From: DASUKM01 sp036278735
GTDB lineage: Bacteria; Acidobacteriota; Vicinamibacteria; Vicinamibacterales; 2-12-FULL-66-21
Reading direction: 5' to 3'
Assembly (NCBI GenBank): GCA_036278735.1
Contig: DASUKM010000019.1
Span: 89,064 to 153,063 of the forward strand
Length of the DNA stretch: 64,000 nucleotides
In this document: piece by piece, positions 18,185 to 26,907 of the stretch
How the letters are laid out: each line of letters begins with the position of its first letter
Numbering within the stretch: the stretch's first letter is position 1
Position numbers and translations under genes: made by a program
Notes under the pieces: model-generated
Told to the model about the DNA's origin: nothing
Databases searched by the model: none
Seen by the model: only the letters and a program-made list of their open reading frames with translations

Positions 18185-19285
18185 GTGCGACGTGTGCCTG
18201 CTTCAGTCTTGCTCCACCGTCTGCGCCCCGCCGGGGTGGCGTGCGCCCTCGTGCTGTCGGGCGCGTCCGCCGCGCTCGCGCAGGTCACCCCCGCGGCCGG
18301 CTACACGCCGCCCGACGACACGCCGTCGGTGAAAGTCGGGGGCACGATCTTCATGGACTACACCTACACGAGCTCGCCCGAGGCGACGGATGCGAATGGG
18401 AACAAGTATCATCCGAGCGACTTCGACGTCAGCCGCGCCTACATCAACGTCACGGGCAACGTCTCGCACCTGGTCTCCTTCCGCATCACACCTGACATCA
18501 CCCGGGTCGGCAGCGGCGACCTCGAGCTGCGGCTCAAGTACGCCTTCGCCCAGATCAATCTCGACGACTGGCTCCCCAGGGGCACGTGGATCCGCTTCGG
18601 CCAGCAGCAGACGCCGCTCATCGACTACCAGGAGGGCATCTACCGTTATCGATTCCAGGGGACGACGTTCAGCGAGCGCGAGGGACTGCTGACCTCGTCG
18701 GACGTCGGCGCCTCCTTCCACAGTGCCTTCGCCAACAACTACGCCGAGGTCCACGCGGGTATCTACAACGGCGAGGGCTACCACGCCCCCGAAGCGAACA
18801 ACCAGCCGTCGTTGCAGATTCGGGGCACGGTGCGTCCGTTCGCGCGCGGTCCGCTGCCGGCGCGCGGCCTCCGCTTCACCGGCTTCTACGACGGCGACCA
18901 CTACGCGAAAGACAGCGAGAAGACGCGCGCCCTGTTCGAGGCCTCGTTCGAGCACCAGTACCTGAACGCCGCGTTCGACTACGTCGCGGCGCACGACGAG
19001 AAGACCCCGGCCGCGCTCGACGTTCACGGGCAGGGCTGGTCGGCGTGGGTCACGCCGCGGTCGCGCGTCGGCATCGAAGGGCTCTTCCGGTACGACCACT
19101 ACACGCCGAACACCAGCTTCGATTCGCAGGTCCACAAGCGGGCGATCGTCGGCATCGCGTACTGGTTCCCGCACACCGGCAGCGCCACGTCGGCGTTCCT
19201 CATCGACTACGACGACGCGACGTTCGACAACGTTCCGCAGGCCCGGCAGCGCAAAATCGCGGTGCACGCGCTCGTGAACTTCTGA
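18185..19285 (+). CDS. OprO/OprP-family phosphate-selective porin
   Basis: A 366-residue outer-membrane beta-barrel protein. A signal peptide is visible at the N-terminus (RVPASVLLHRLRPAGVACAL, then ALVLSGASAALAQ). The mature protein starts with the family strand VKVGGTIFMDYTYT, then FDVSRAYINVTGN, and ends in the aromatic terminal strand IAVHALVNF. GTG at 18185 is preferred because GGGGAG lies seven bases upstream and the signal peptide then starts normally; an ATG at 18155 is also in frame. The next gene is a broken pstS, so this may be the remnant of a phosphate-acquisition cluster. Anion specificity is inference. Confidence 0.82.
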   Translation: MRRVPASVLLHRLRPAGVACALVLSGASAALAQVTPAAGYTPPDDTPSVKVGGTIFMDYTYTSSPEATDANGNKYHPSDFDVSRAYINVTGNVSHLVSFRITPDITRVGSGDLELRLKYAFAQINLDDWLPRGTWIRFGQQQTPLIDYQEGIYRYRFQGTTFSEREGLLTSSDVGASFHSAFANNYAEVHAGIYNGEGYHAPEANNQPSLQIRGTVRPFARGPLPARGLRFTGFYDGDHYAKDSEKTRALFEASFEHQYLNAAFDYVAAHDEKTPAALDVHGQGWSAWVTPRSRVGIEGLFRYDHYTPNTSFDSQVHKRAIVGIAYWFPHTGSATSAFLIDYDDATFDNVPQARQRKIAVHALVNF

Positions 19286-19319
19286 CGCGCCGGGAATGCC
19301 ACACGAGGAGAGGATGATC

Positions 19320-19896
19320 ATGAGCTCACGACGAATCGCTTTCCCTCGAGAAGCGCGTAAGAGCCAACGGGTGCGAGGCATCCTGCTGGCGTACGCGGCC
19401 ATCCTCGCCTTTCTCGCGGCCGCGTGCGGCGGCTCCTCTCCCCAGCCCGGGCGAGGGAGCGCCGCAGCGAACGTGCGGCTTCAAGGCGCGGGCTCGACCT
19501 TCGACGCGCCGCTCTTCAGCAAGGTCTTCGACGCCTTCGACAAGCAGTCGGGCATCCAGGTCAACTATCAGTCGATCGGCAGCGGCGGCGGCGTGCAGCA
19601 GGTGACGAACGGCGTCGTCGACTTCGGGGCCACCGACTATCCGCTGAACGACGAGCAGACGAAGGCCGCGGAAGCCGCGGGCGGCCCGATCGTCCACGTG
19701 CCCGTGACGATGGGCGCGGTGTCGGTTGGGTACAACCTGTCGATCGACGGCCTGAAGCTGGACGGCGACACGCTCAGCGGCATCTATCTCGGCACGATCA
19801 CGAAGTGGAACGACGCCGATCGCGGTCGTGCATCGCTCCGAGGGCAGCGGGACGACCTTCATCTTCACGCCTACCTGGCCGCGGTGAATTCGGACT
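19320..19896 (+). pseudogene. pstS: Broken pstS (phosphate-binding lipoprotein)
   Basis: The first 164 codons encode a good PstS start: a lipoprotein signal with lipobox LAAACG, then LQGAGSTFDAPLFSKVFDAF, YQSIGSGGGVQQV, VDFGATDYPL and LSGIYLGTITKWND. After WND (about 19813) the homology jumps to another frame, reading TPIAVVHRSEGSGTTFIFT. It then returns to the first frame as AYLAAVNSD before ending near 19896. About ten family residues between WND and TPIAVVH are missing, and the whole C-terminal lobe (about 150 residues) is lost. GAGGAG at 19305 marks ATG 19320 as the ancestral start. The product cannot form a two-lobed phosphate-binding protein. Confidence 0.8.
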
Positions 19897-20125
19897 GCAC
19901 CGAGAGCGTTACACGGTTACATACCGGCTCAAGGATCTCGAGCGTCGGCTCGATCCCTCGCGCTTCCTCCGGCTCGGTCGAGGGACGCTGGCGAATGTCG
20001 ACGTCATCACCAAGGTCAGCGCGATGCCGGGAGGTACGCACGTCGCCATCTCGAGCAACGGTCAAAAACTGCAGGTCAGCAGACTCCAATCCCGCGTGCT
20101 CAGAGAGCGCCTCCTGAAGCTCTGA
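19897..20125 (+). pseudogene. LytTR DNA-binding domain relic fused behind pstS remnant
   Basis: About 75 codons ending at TGA 20123-20125 read HRERYTVTYRLKDLERRLD, PSRFLRLGRGTLANVDVIT, then GTHVAISSNGQKLQVSRLQ. This is the C-terminal part of a LytTR domain (the YxxRxTLxxLExRLDPxxFLRxHRSxLVNxxxI pattern) of a LytR/AlgR-type response regulator. The receiver domain and the first strands of LytTR are absent. The fragment begins directly where the pstS homology stops, so two unrelated gene fragments are joined at about 19894-19900. The next 228 bp hold no recognisable gene. Confidence 0.72.
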
Positions 20126-20353
20126 TCCGTCCGGCCGGTTCGGCCCCAGCGGATTCCGCTGATTTCGCAGCGCCGGCGGCTCTCGCGAGCAGATACGGCT
20201 TGCCATCTCCGCACTCCGTCGAATTCAATCGAAGCTTGGCAGACTGATTCCATTTGGGAGGTGTCCAACCCTGTTGACGGCACTCGGGCGTCCGACGCCA
20301 TCCGTGACGCTGGCCCTGAGCGATTACCAACAATCGCGACCTGGGAGGTAGCT

Positions 20354-22720
20354 GTGCGCAGACTGTTCGTGCTCGTCATCCTGCTCACGATCGTGGCCGC
20401 GGCGCCCGGTGCGCAGCGCGCGGCGCAGTCCGAACCGACGCGGCTGCCCGTCCGGCGCGTCATCCTGTACAAGACCGGCGTCGGCTACTTCGAGCACCTG
20501 GGCTCGATTACCGGCTCCGGCGACGTGGAAATCCAGTTCACGAGCGGCCAGCTCGACGACGTGCTGACCTCGCTCACCGCCATCGACCTCGATCACGGCC
20601 AGATTGGCTCGATTACGTACAACTCGGCCGCCCCCGTCGCGCAGCGGCTTGCCGCGCTGCATCTGCCGCTCGGGGCCAACCCGGACACGCGCGATCTGTA
20701 TCGGGCGCTGCGCGGCGCGCACGTGGAGGTCCGCACCGGGACGTCGTCGATTCAGGGGCGGCTGCTCAACGTCGAGCGCAAGTCCGACAACGTCAAGGGA
20801 GATGCCGTCGAGGTCGATCTGCTGATGATCGCGGGAGACGACGGAACGCTTCGGACGGTACGGCTCGGCCCGGACGTCACCGTGCATTTGGGCGACAAGG
20901 ACGTGCGCGAGGACCTCGGGCGCTACCTGGGGGTCGTCGCGTCGGCGCGCGCGCAGGACGCGCGCCGCATGGTGCTGTCGGCGACCGGCACCGGGACGAG
21001 ACGACTGTTCGTGAGCTACATCAGCGAGGTCCCCGTCTGGAAATCCACGTACCGCCTCGTGCTGCCCGGCAACGACACGGACAAACCGCTGCTGCAGGGT
21101 TGGGCGATCGTCGACAACACCATCGGCGAAGACTGGAACGACGTCGAATTGTCGCTGGTCGCCGGCGCGCCGCACTCCTTCATCGAAGCGCTCTCGCAGC
21201 CGTACTATGCGCGGCGGCCCGTCGTGCCGCTGCCCGCGACGGCGCAGCTCGCGCCGCAGACGCACGCACCCACGCTGCAGGGGGGCAACGGCGTCGTGCG
21301 AGGCACCGTGCGGGATTCCGCCGGCGCGGCGCTTCCGGGCGTGACGGTGCGGCTCACCGGGGTGGACGACGGCGGATCAACGGCAGGCGTCACCGATGCG
21401 ACGGGATCGTACGTGCTGGACGCGCCGCCCGGGACGTATCGATTGACGTTCGATCTGCCGGGCTTCCGCGCCGCCACGCGAACGGTGGCATTGACCGGCG
21501 GAGGGGAGCAGACCCTCAACGTGCCACTGGAGGTTGGCGGCCCGATGGAAACCGTCACGGTTGCGGGCCAATCGCCTGCGGCCAGCCCCTCGCGCACGCG
21601 CGCCACTCCTCGAGCCCGTGTCGGCGGCGGAACCGCCGGCGGCTTCATCGGGGGAATGGTCGGAGGGTTACCCGAACCGCCGCCGCCACCCGTCGACATG
21701 CTCCAGCAGATGGCGGCGACCCCCGCGGCGACGCCGCAGGACCTCGGCGAACTGTTCGAGTATCGGATCGCGCAGCCAATCACCATCCTCGAGAATCAGT
21801 CCGCGCTCGTGCCCATCGTGAACGCGAAGGTGGAGGCGGAGCGGGTGTCGCTCTGGAATCGCGGCGCCGGCAGCGGCCGGCCGCTTCGCGCGATCTGGCT
21901 GACCAACGCCACCCCGCTGACGCTCGACGGCGGCACGTTTTCCGTCATCGACGCGAACGCCTTTGCCGGCGAAGGGCTGATGGACCCGGTCAAGCCCGGC
22001 GAACGGCGGCTGGTCTCGTACGCGACGGATCTGGGCGTCATGGTGGAGGCGCACATGGACGACGCCTCCGGCCACTACACGCGGATCACCGCCCACGACG
22101 GAATCGTCGTCGCGAGCCAGGAGCAGCGCCAGCACTGGATGTACCGGCTGCGCAACGAGGACACGACCCGCCGCACGATCGTGATCGAACATCCATTGAG
22201 CCCGGGGTGGACGGTGGAAGCAGATCCGAAACCAGCCGAAACGACCTCGCGGTCCGCTCGATTCCGGGTGCCCCTCGACGCGAAGAAGGAAGCGACCCTG
22301 GCGATCACCGCGCATCACGCCGGCGAGACGCGGTACGACGTCGGCAATCTCGACAACTCGGTCATCACGATGTTCGAACAGACCGGTGTGCCGTCCGACG
22401 CGCTGCGTGCCGCGCTCGCGCCGCTGCTCGACGCGCGGAAGCAGCTCGCCGCGAGCGAAGATCGGCTGGGAGCACTGACCAATCAGGTGAACACGATCAC
22501 CAGAGACCAGGACCGGCTCCGCGAGAACATGAAGGCGCTGCGCGGCAGCGACGAGGAGAAACAACTGCTCCAGCGCTACACGCACGAGCTGGGCGACCAG
22601 GAAGATCAGCTCGCGAATCTGAGGCGGCAGATCGCCGAGACGACGGCGGAACGCGATCGCCGGCAGGCGGCGCTGTCGCGGGTGGTGGCAGGGCTCACGT
22701 TCGACGTGCAGGGTCGATAG
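20354..22720 (+). CDS. DUF4139 protein with inserted carboxypeptidase-regulatory-like domain and C-terminal coiled coil
   Basis: A 788-residue secreted or periplasmic protein with signal peptide RRLFVLVILLTIVAAAPGA. The DUF4139 region begins RRVILYKTGVGYFEHLG and contains RLFVSYISEVPVWKSTYRLV. At about residues 314-407 lies a beta-sandwich unit (VRGTVRDSAGAALPGVTVRL, ETVTVAGQSP) of the type found at the N-terminus of acidobacterial TonB-dependent proteins. A Gly/Pro-rich linker follows, then the second DUF4139 half (EYRIAQPITILENQSALVPI). Residues 690-780 are a predicted coiled coil. GTG at 20354 with GGGAGG ten bases upstream is chosen over earlier in-frame starts. Function is unknown. Confidence 0.82.
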   Translation: MRRLFVLVILLTIVAAAPGAQRAAQSEPTRLPVRRVILYKTGVGYFEHLGSITGSGDVEIQFTSGQLDDVLTSLTAIDLDHGQIGSITYNSAAPVAQRLAALHLPLGANPDTRDLYRALRGAHVEVRTGTSSIQGRLLNVERKSDNVKGDAVEVDLLMIAGDDGTLRTVRLGPDVTVHLGDKDVREDLGRYLGVVASARAQDARRMVLSATGTGTRRLFVSYISEVPVWKSTYRLVLPGNDTDKPLLQGWAIVDNTIGEDWNDVELSLVAGAPHSFIEALSQPYYARRPVVPLPATAQLAPQTHAPTLQGGNGVVRGTVRDSAGAALPGVTVRLTGVDDGGSTAGVTDATGSYVLDAPPGTYRLTFDLPGFRAATRTVALTGGGEQTLNVPLEVGGPMETVTVAGQSPAASPSRTRATPRARVGGGTAGGFIGGMVGGLPEPPPPPVDMLQQMAATPAATPQDLGELFEYRIAQPITILENQSALVPIVNAKVEAERVSLWNRGAGSGRPLRAIWLTNATPLTLDGGTFSVIDANAFAGEGLMDPVKPGERRLVSYATDLGVMVEAHMDDASGHYTRITAHDGIVVASQEQRQHWMYRLRNEDTTRRTIVIEHPLSPGWTVEADPKPAETTSRSARFRVPLDAKKEATLAITAHHAGETRYDVGNLDNSVITMFEQTGVPSDALRAALAPLLDARKQLAASEDRLGALTNQVNTITRDQDRLRENMKALRGSDEEKQLLQRYTHELGDQEDQLANLRRQIAETTAERDRRQAALSRVVAGLTFDVQGR

Positions 22721-22723
22721 CGA

Positions 22724-24010
22724 TCAGCGCCGCTCGATCACCTCGGTGCCGCCCATGAACGGACGGAGCGCCGGGGGAATCACGACGGAACCGTCCGGCT
22801 GCTGGCCGTTCTCGAGAATGGCGATCAGGGTGCGGCCCACCGCAAGGCCGGAACCGTTCAGGGTGTGCACGAACTCCGGTTTGCCCCCTCCCTCGGGGCG
22901 GAAGCGGATGTTCGCGCGCCGCGCCTGGAACGCTTCGGTGTTGCTGCAGGACGAAATCTCACGGTACGTGTGCTGGCTGGGAAGCCAGACTTCTATGTCG
23001 TACGTCTTCGCGGACGCGAAGCCCATGTCGCCGGTGCACAGCACCACGGTGCGGTACGGCAGGCCGAGGCGCTTCAGGACTTCTTCGGCGTTCGCCGTCA
23101 GGAGTTCCAGTTCGTCGTACGACCGATCGGGCGCGGCAAACTTCACCAGTTCCACCTTGTCGAACTGGTGCTGCCGGATCAGCCCTCGGACGTCGGCGCC
23201 GTACGAACCAGCTTCGCTTCGAAAGCACGGGGTGTACGCGGTGTAGCGAATCGGGAGCTGCTCGCCGTCGAGAATCTCGCCGCGGTGCAGGTTGGTGAGC
23301 GGCACTTCGGCGGTCGGAATCAGATACAGGTCCCACTCGCCGGCGATCTTGAACAGATCCTGCTCGAACTTCGGCAGGTTGCCGGTCCCGCGCAGCGTGT
23401 CGGCGTTGACGAGAAACGGCGGCTCGACTTCGGTGTACCCATGCTCGCGCGTGTGCAGATCGAGCATGAAGTTGATCAGGGCGCGGGCGAGCGCGGCGCC
23501 GGCGCCCATCAACACCGAAAACCGCGAGCCCGACATCCTGGTGGCGCGCTCGAAGTCGAGGATCCCGAGCGCCGGGCCGATCTCCCAATGCGGCTTCGGC
23601 TCGAACGAAAACGCCGGCGGCTCGCCGTGGCGGCGCACTTCCTGGTTGTCCGCCGCACTGCCGCCGACGGGCACCGACGCATGCGGCAGGTTCGGCAGCG
23701 TCATCAGCAGGGCCGAGCGCTGCTGCTCGACCTGATCGAGCTGGATCTCGAGCTGCCGGATCTGCTGCGCCCGCGCTTTGTTCGCGCTGAAGACGTGCGA
23801 GGCGTCCTGCCCCTGGCGCTTCGCGCGCGCGACCTCGTCGCCGGCGGCGTTCTGCTCGCGCTTGAGTCCTTCGATCTCGGGGATCAGCCTCCGGCGCCGC
23901 GCGTCGAGCGTGGCGAGCTGTTCCAGTTCGGCGGCCGGATGCATGCCGCGGGTTTCGAGCCGCGCGCGCGCCTCGGCGAGGTGCTCGCGGATGTACAGCG
24001 GGTCGAGCAT
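22724..24010 (-). CDS. serS: Seryl-tRNA synthetase
   Basis: A 428-residue class II synthetase that charges tRNA-Ser (and tRNA-Sec, if present) with serine. The N-terminal 110 residues form the coiled-coil tRNA-binding arm (EIEGLKREQNAAGDEVARAK). Motif 2 is visible as CFRSEAGSYGADVRGLIRQH, and motif 3 near the C-terminus as LNGSGLAVGRTLIAILENGQ. Length is standard. It converges on the DUF4139 gene with three bases between stop codons and diverges from galU with a 48-bp gap. The selD gene at 58 kb would make this enzyme the first step of selenocysteine synthesis as well. Confidence 0.97.
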   Translation of the reverse strand: MLDPLYIREHLAEARARLETRGMHPAAELEQLATLDARRRRLIPEIEGLKREQNAAGDEVARAKRQGQDASHVFSANKARAQQIRQLEIQLDQVEQQRSALLMTLPNLPHASVPVGGSAADNQEVRRHGEPPAFSFEPKPHWEIGPALGILDFERATRMSGSRFSVLMGAGAALARALINFMLDLHTREHGYTEVEPPFLVNADTLRGTGNLPKFEQDLFKIAGEWDLYLIPTAEVPLTNLHRGEILDGEQLPIRYTAYTPCFRSEAGSYGADVRGLIRQHQFDKVELVKFAAPDRSYDELELLTANAEEVLKRLGLPYRTVVLCTGDMGFASAKTYDIEVWLPSQHTYREISSCSNTEAFQARRANIRFRPEGGGKPEFVHTLNGSGLAVGRTLIAILENGQQPDGSVVIPPALRPFMGGTEVIERR

Positions 24011-24058
24011 TTGCTAAATCCTATACCGGACGCCCGGCTCCTGAGATAGCATGACCTC

Positions 24059-24940
24059 GTGATTCGCAAAGCCGTCTTTCCCGCGGCCGGACTCGGCACG
24101 CGGTTTTTGCCGGCCACCAAAGCGCAGCCGAAGGAAATGCTGCCGCTGGTCGACAAGCCGATCATCCAGTACGGCGTCGAAGAAGCGCTCGCCTCGGGCG
24201 TCGACAACATCATCCTGGTGACCGGGCGCGGCAAGAACGCGATTGAAGATCACTTCGACGTCGCCGTCGAACTCGAGTCGTTCCTCGAGGCGCGCGGCAA
24301 GACGGATCTGCTCAGGGAAATCCGTCAGGTCTCGCAACTCATCAACGTGGCGTACGTGCGCCAGGGGGAACCGCTCGGCCTCGGCCACGCGGTGCTCGTC
24401 ACGCGCACGCTCGTGGGGCAGGAGCCGTTTGCCGTCATCCTCGGCGACGACGTGATCGATGCGGCCCCGCCGGCGCTCAAGCAGATGATCGACGTGTTCA
24501 ACGAGGTCGACGGCCCCGTGCTGGCGGTCGAGGAAGTGCCGCACGAAAACGTCAGCGCGTACGGCATCATCGACGCCGAACAGATCCGCCCGGGCGTCTA
24601 CCGGATTCGCGACCTCGTCGAGAAGCCGCCGCGCGACGAAGCCCCCTCGAACCTGGCGATCATCGGCCGCTACGTTCTCACGCCCGACATCTTCCCGGCG
24701 CTCGAGGAGACGGCCAAAGACCGCACCGGCGAAATCCAGCTCACCAACGGCCTCCGGCGCCTGCTGAAGCAGCGCCCGATCTACGGCTACACGGTCAAGG
24801 GCGTGCGGCACGACACCGGCAACAAGCTGGGATTCCTGCGCGCGGTCGTCTATTTCGCGCTGCGCCGGCCGGATCTCGCCGAGCCGTTCCGCGAATACCT
24901 CCGGTCGATCGACCTGGAGACCCCGGTCAGCCGGCGGTAG
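24059..24940 (+). CDS. galU: UTP--glucose-1-phosphate uridylyltransferase
   Basis: A 293-residue nucleotidyltransferase making UDP-glucose from UTP and glucose-1-phosphate. The nucleotide-binding loop is AAGLGTRFLPATKAQPKEM at the N-terminus; LGDDVIDA is the metal-binding aspartate strand. VEKPPRDEAPSNLAIIGRY and EIQLTNGLRRLLK are family signatures. GTG at 24059 is the start. It feeds cell-envelope polysaccharide and glycolipid synthesis. The divergent serS start is 48 bp away. Confidence 0.95.
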   Translation: MIRKAVFPAAGLGTRFLPATKAQPKEMLPLVDKPIIQYGVEEALASGVDNIILVTGRGKNAIEDHFDVAVELESFLEARGKTDLLREIRQVSQLINVAYVRQGEPLGLGHAVLVTRTLVGQEPFAVILGDDVIDAAPPALKQMIDVFNEVDGPVLAVEEVPHENVSAYGIIDAEQIRPGVYRIRDLVEKPPRDEAPSNLAIIGRYVLTPDIFPALEETAKDRTGEIQLTNGLRRLLKQRPIYGYTVKGVRHDTGNKLGFLRAVVYFALRRPDLAEPFREYLRSIDLETPVSRR

Positions 24941-24942
24941 GC

Positions 24943-25221
24943 CTACTCTTCCTTCTTCTTGGCCGGAGGCGTTTTCGAGGCGTCGGGCGTCGACGACGAA
25001 GACGTGCTGTTGTCGCCCGACTTGCCGGCGTTGGTGGTCGACTTCTTCGCGTAATCGGTGACGTACCAGCCCGTGCCCTTGAACTGAATGGCCGGCGACG
25101 ACACCAGCCGTTTGACGTGACCGCCGCAGGTGGGGCAGACCTCGATCGGCGCGTCCGAGAACTTCTGGATGCGCTCGAACCGGGTTCCGCAGGCGTCGCA
25201 CTGATATTCGTAGAGCGGCAT
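24943..25221 (-). CDS. FmdB-type zinc-ribbon protein
   Basis: A 92-residue protein starting MPLYEYQCDACGTRFE with a second cysteine pair in VCPTCGGHVKRL, forming the CxxC...CxxC zinc ribbon of the FmdB regulatory family. The next segment, FKGTGWYVTDYAKK, is also typical. The last 35 residues are a low-complexity Ser/Thr/Lys tail ending PPAKKKEE. It lies five bases downstream of the DUF885 gene on the same strand. Function in most bacteria is unknown. Confidence 0.9.
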   Translation of the reverse strand: MPLYEYQCDACGTRFERIQKFSDAPIEVCPTCGGHVKRLVSSPAIQFKGTGWYVTDYAKKSTTNAGKSGDNSTSSSSTPDASKTPPAKKKEE

Positions 25222-25226
25222 AGGGT

Positions 25227-26885
25227 TCAGTCGATCATAGCGCCGTTGTGCTCGCCCAGCATGAGATTCCGGTGCAGCCACAGCGGCACCGTGCCGTTGC
25301 CGAGCAGCGTGTCGTGGAACTGCCGCAGCGAAAAGCGCGCCGCGGTGCTCGCCTTGACGTCCTCCCGCAGCTTCAGCACCATCAGCTTGCCCAGCGAATA
25401 GAGCACGTAGGCCGCGTCGAACGTGCCCCGCTCCGCCTCGCGGCGGGCGCTCGTCTCTTCGAGATACGCCTCCTCGCGGAAGAACCGCACGCCCTGCTCG
25501 ACCGACAGATCTTCGCAGTGCAGGCGGATGCCGACGATGGTGCGGCACAGGCGGACGAGCGCTTCGGCGAGCTGCCCGAGCCGGACGGCGGGATCCGTCC
25601 GGCGGAACCCCGCCTCCACCATCATCTGCTCGGCATAGTGCGCCCACCCTTCGACCATCGCCGTGGAGGCGAACAGGATCGACTTGCGCAACGTGGACGT
25701 CAGCGGGCGCAGGTGCTGGTAGTGCAGGAAATGCCCGGGATAGACCTCGTGGACGGAAATCGACCACAACGTCCCGTAATTGAGGTCCCGCAGGTGCTCT
25801 TCCTGCCGCTCCGCGGGCCACGCGGGGTCGGCGTCGGTAATGTAGTAGCACGCGCCCAGCGGCCGCGGCTCGAACGGCCCCGGCGTCCACATGCTCGCGA
25901 ACGTCCAGCGATAGAACCGCGGGGTGGCGGCCACGCGCACGCTGGCACCGTCGGGCACCGAGACGAGATCGTGACGGGCGATGAAGGTCGCGAGCTGATC
26001 GAGCTGTTGCTGCGCCGTGTCGACGAGCGCGCCTGCGGGCGGGTGCGACACCTTCGCGCGCGCCCACGCCTCGAACGGATCGGCCGCATCGAGCGTCGAG
26101 GCGGCGCGCTTGAATTCGTCCTGCGTGGCGCGGAGTTCGCGCTGCGCGATCGCCAGCAGCCGGTCGGCGTCGAGCGTGATGCCTTCGTCGAGCCGGAGCT
26201 TCTGCTCGAACCGCTCGCGCCCGAGCCGAAAAGACCCGCGCGTCCGGGGCGCGACCTCCTGTTCCAGGTGCTCGACCAGCTGCGCCACCGATTGTGACGC
26301 TTCGGTCGCGGCGTCCGCCAGGTCGCTCAGGACGTGCAGGTCGTCGAGATCGCCGAACGCGCGCGGCAGGTCCTCTTCGATGAAGCGCAGCGTCCCGCGC
26401 AGGCTTTCGAGCCCGACCTTGACGAAAATGCCGGGGGGCTCCTTGAGGTTGTCGCGCGCGGCCTGCATCAACCGGGGCGCCTGACGCAGCTTCGAGAGCA
26501 CGCGGCGCGCCCGTTCCGACAGCGGCGCGTAGTCGAACAGCACCTGGCCCGCCAGGCTGGTGGCGAGCAGATCGCCGTAGTGCTGCGGACTGCGTTCCCA
26601 GGTCCGCACCGACTCGAGCTCGAACAAACGCGCCCGGATGTTGGCCTCCAGGACGGGCCGCTCGAGACGCTCCGACTCGGTCAGCCGCTGCGGATCGATG
26701 GCCGCGAGCCGGCGCGCAAAGCCGCCGAGCGCGCGGATCTGGCTGTCCATCGCCGGACGACCAAGGTCTTCCAGCAGATCGTCGTGGACGTGGACCCCGT
26801 CGAAGCTGGCGTTGGTGGGATGGACCTCGTGAAGCCACACGAGATATTCGTCCGTAAAGTGCGGTAAAGGTTCGGCGGAATACAT
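25227..26885 (-). CDS. DUF885-family putative metallopeptidase
   Basis: A 552-residue protein of the DUF885 family. The metal-site pattern is SVHEVYPGHFLHYQHL (HExxPGH), followed about 30 residues later by MVEGWAHYAEQMM with the second glutamate. These are arranged as in gluzincin-like carboxypeptidases. No signal peptide is evident at ATG 26885 (MYSAEPLPHFTDEYL). The frame is open further upstream but would cross the divergent rsmI gene. Peptidase activity is inferred from motifs; substrates are not known. The FmdB gene follows after five bases. Confidence 0.85.
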   Translation of the reverse strand: MYSAEPLPHFTDEYLVWLHEVHPTNASFDGVHVHDDLLEDLGRPAMDSQIRALGGFARRLAAIDPQRLTESERLERPVLEANIRARLFELESVRTWERSPQHYGDLLATSLAGQVLFDYAPLSERARRVLSKLRQAPRLMQAARDNLKEPPGIFVKVGLESLRGTLRFIEEDLPRAFGDLDDLHVLSDLADAATEASQSVAQLVEHLEQEVAPRTRGSFRLGRERFEQKLRLDEGITLDADRLLAIAQRELRATQDEFKRAASTLDAADPFEAWARAKVSHPPAGALVDTAQQQLDQLATFIARHDLVSVPDGASVRVAATPRFYRWTFASMWTPGPFEPRPLGACYYITDADPAWPAERQEEHLRDLNYGTLWSISVHEVYPGHFLHYQHLRPLTSTLRKSILFASTAMVEGWAHYAEQMMVEAGFRRTDPAVRLGQLAEALVRLCRTIVGIRLHCEDLSVEQGVRFFREEAYLEETSARREAERGTFDAAYVLYSLGKLMVLKLREDVKASTAARFSLRQFHDTLLGNGTVPLWLHRNLMLGEHNGAMID

Positions 26886-26907
26886 TCTGATAAAATCGGC
26901 GCCCCCG

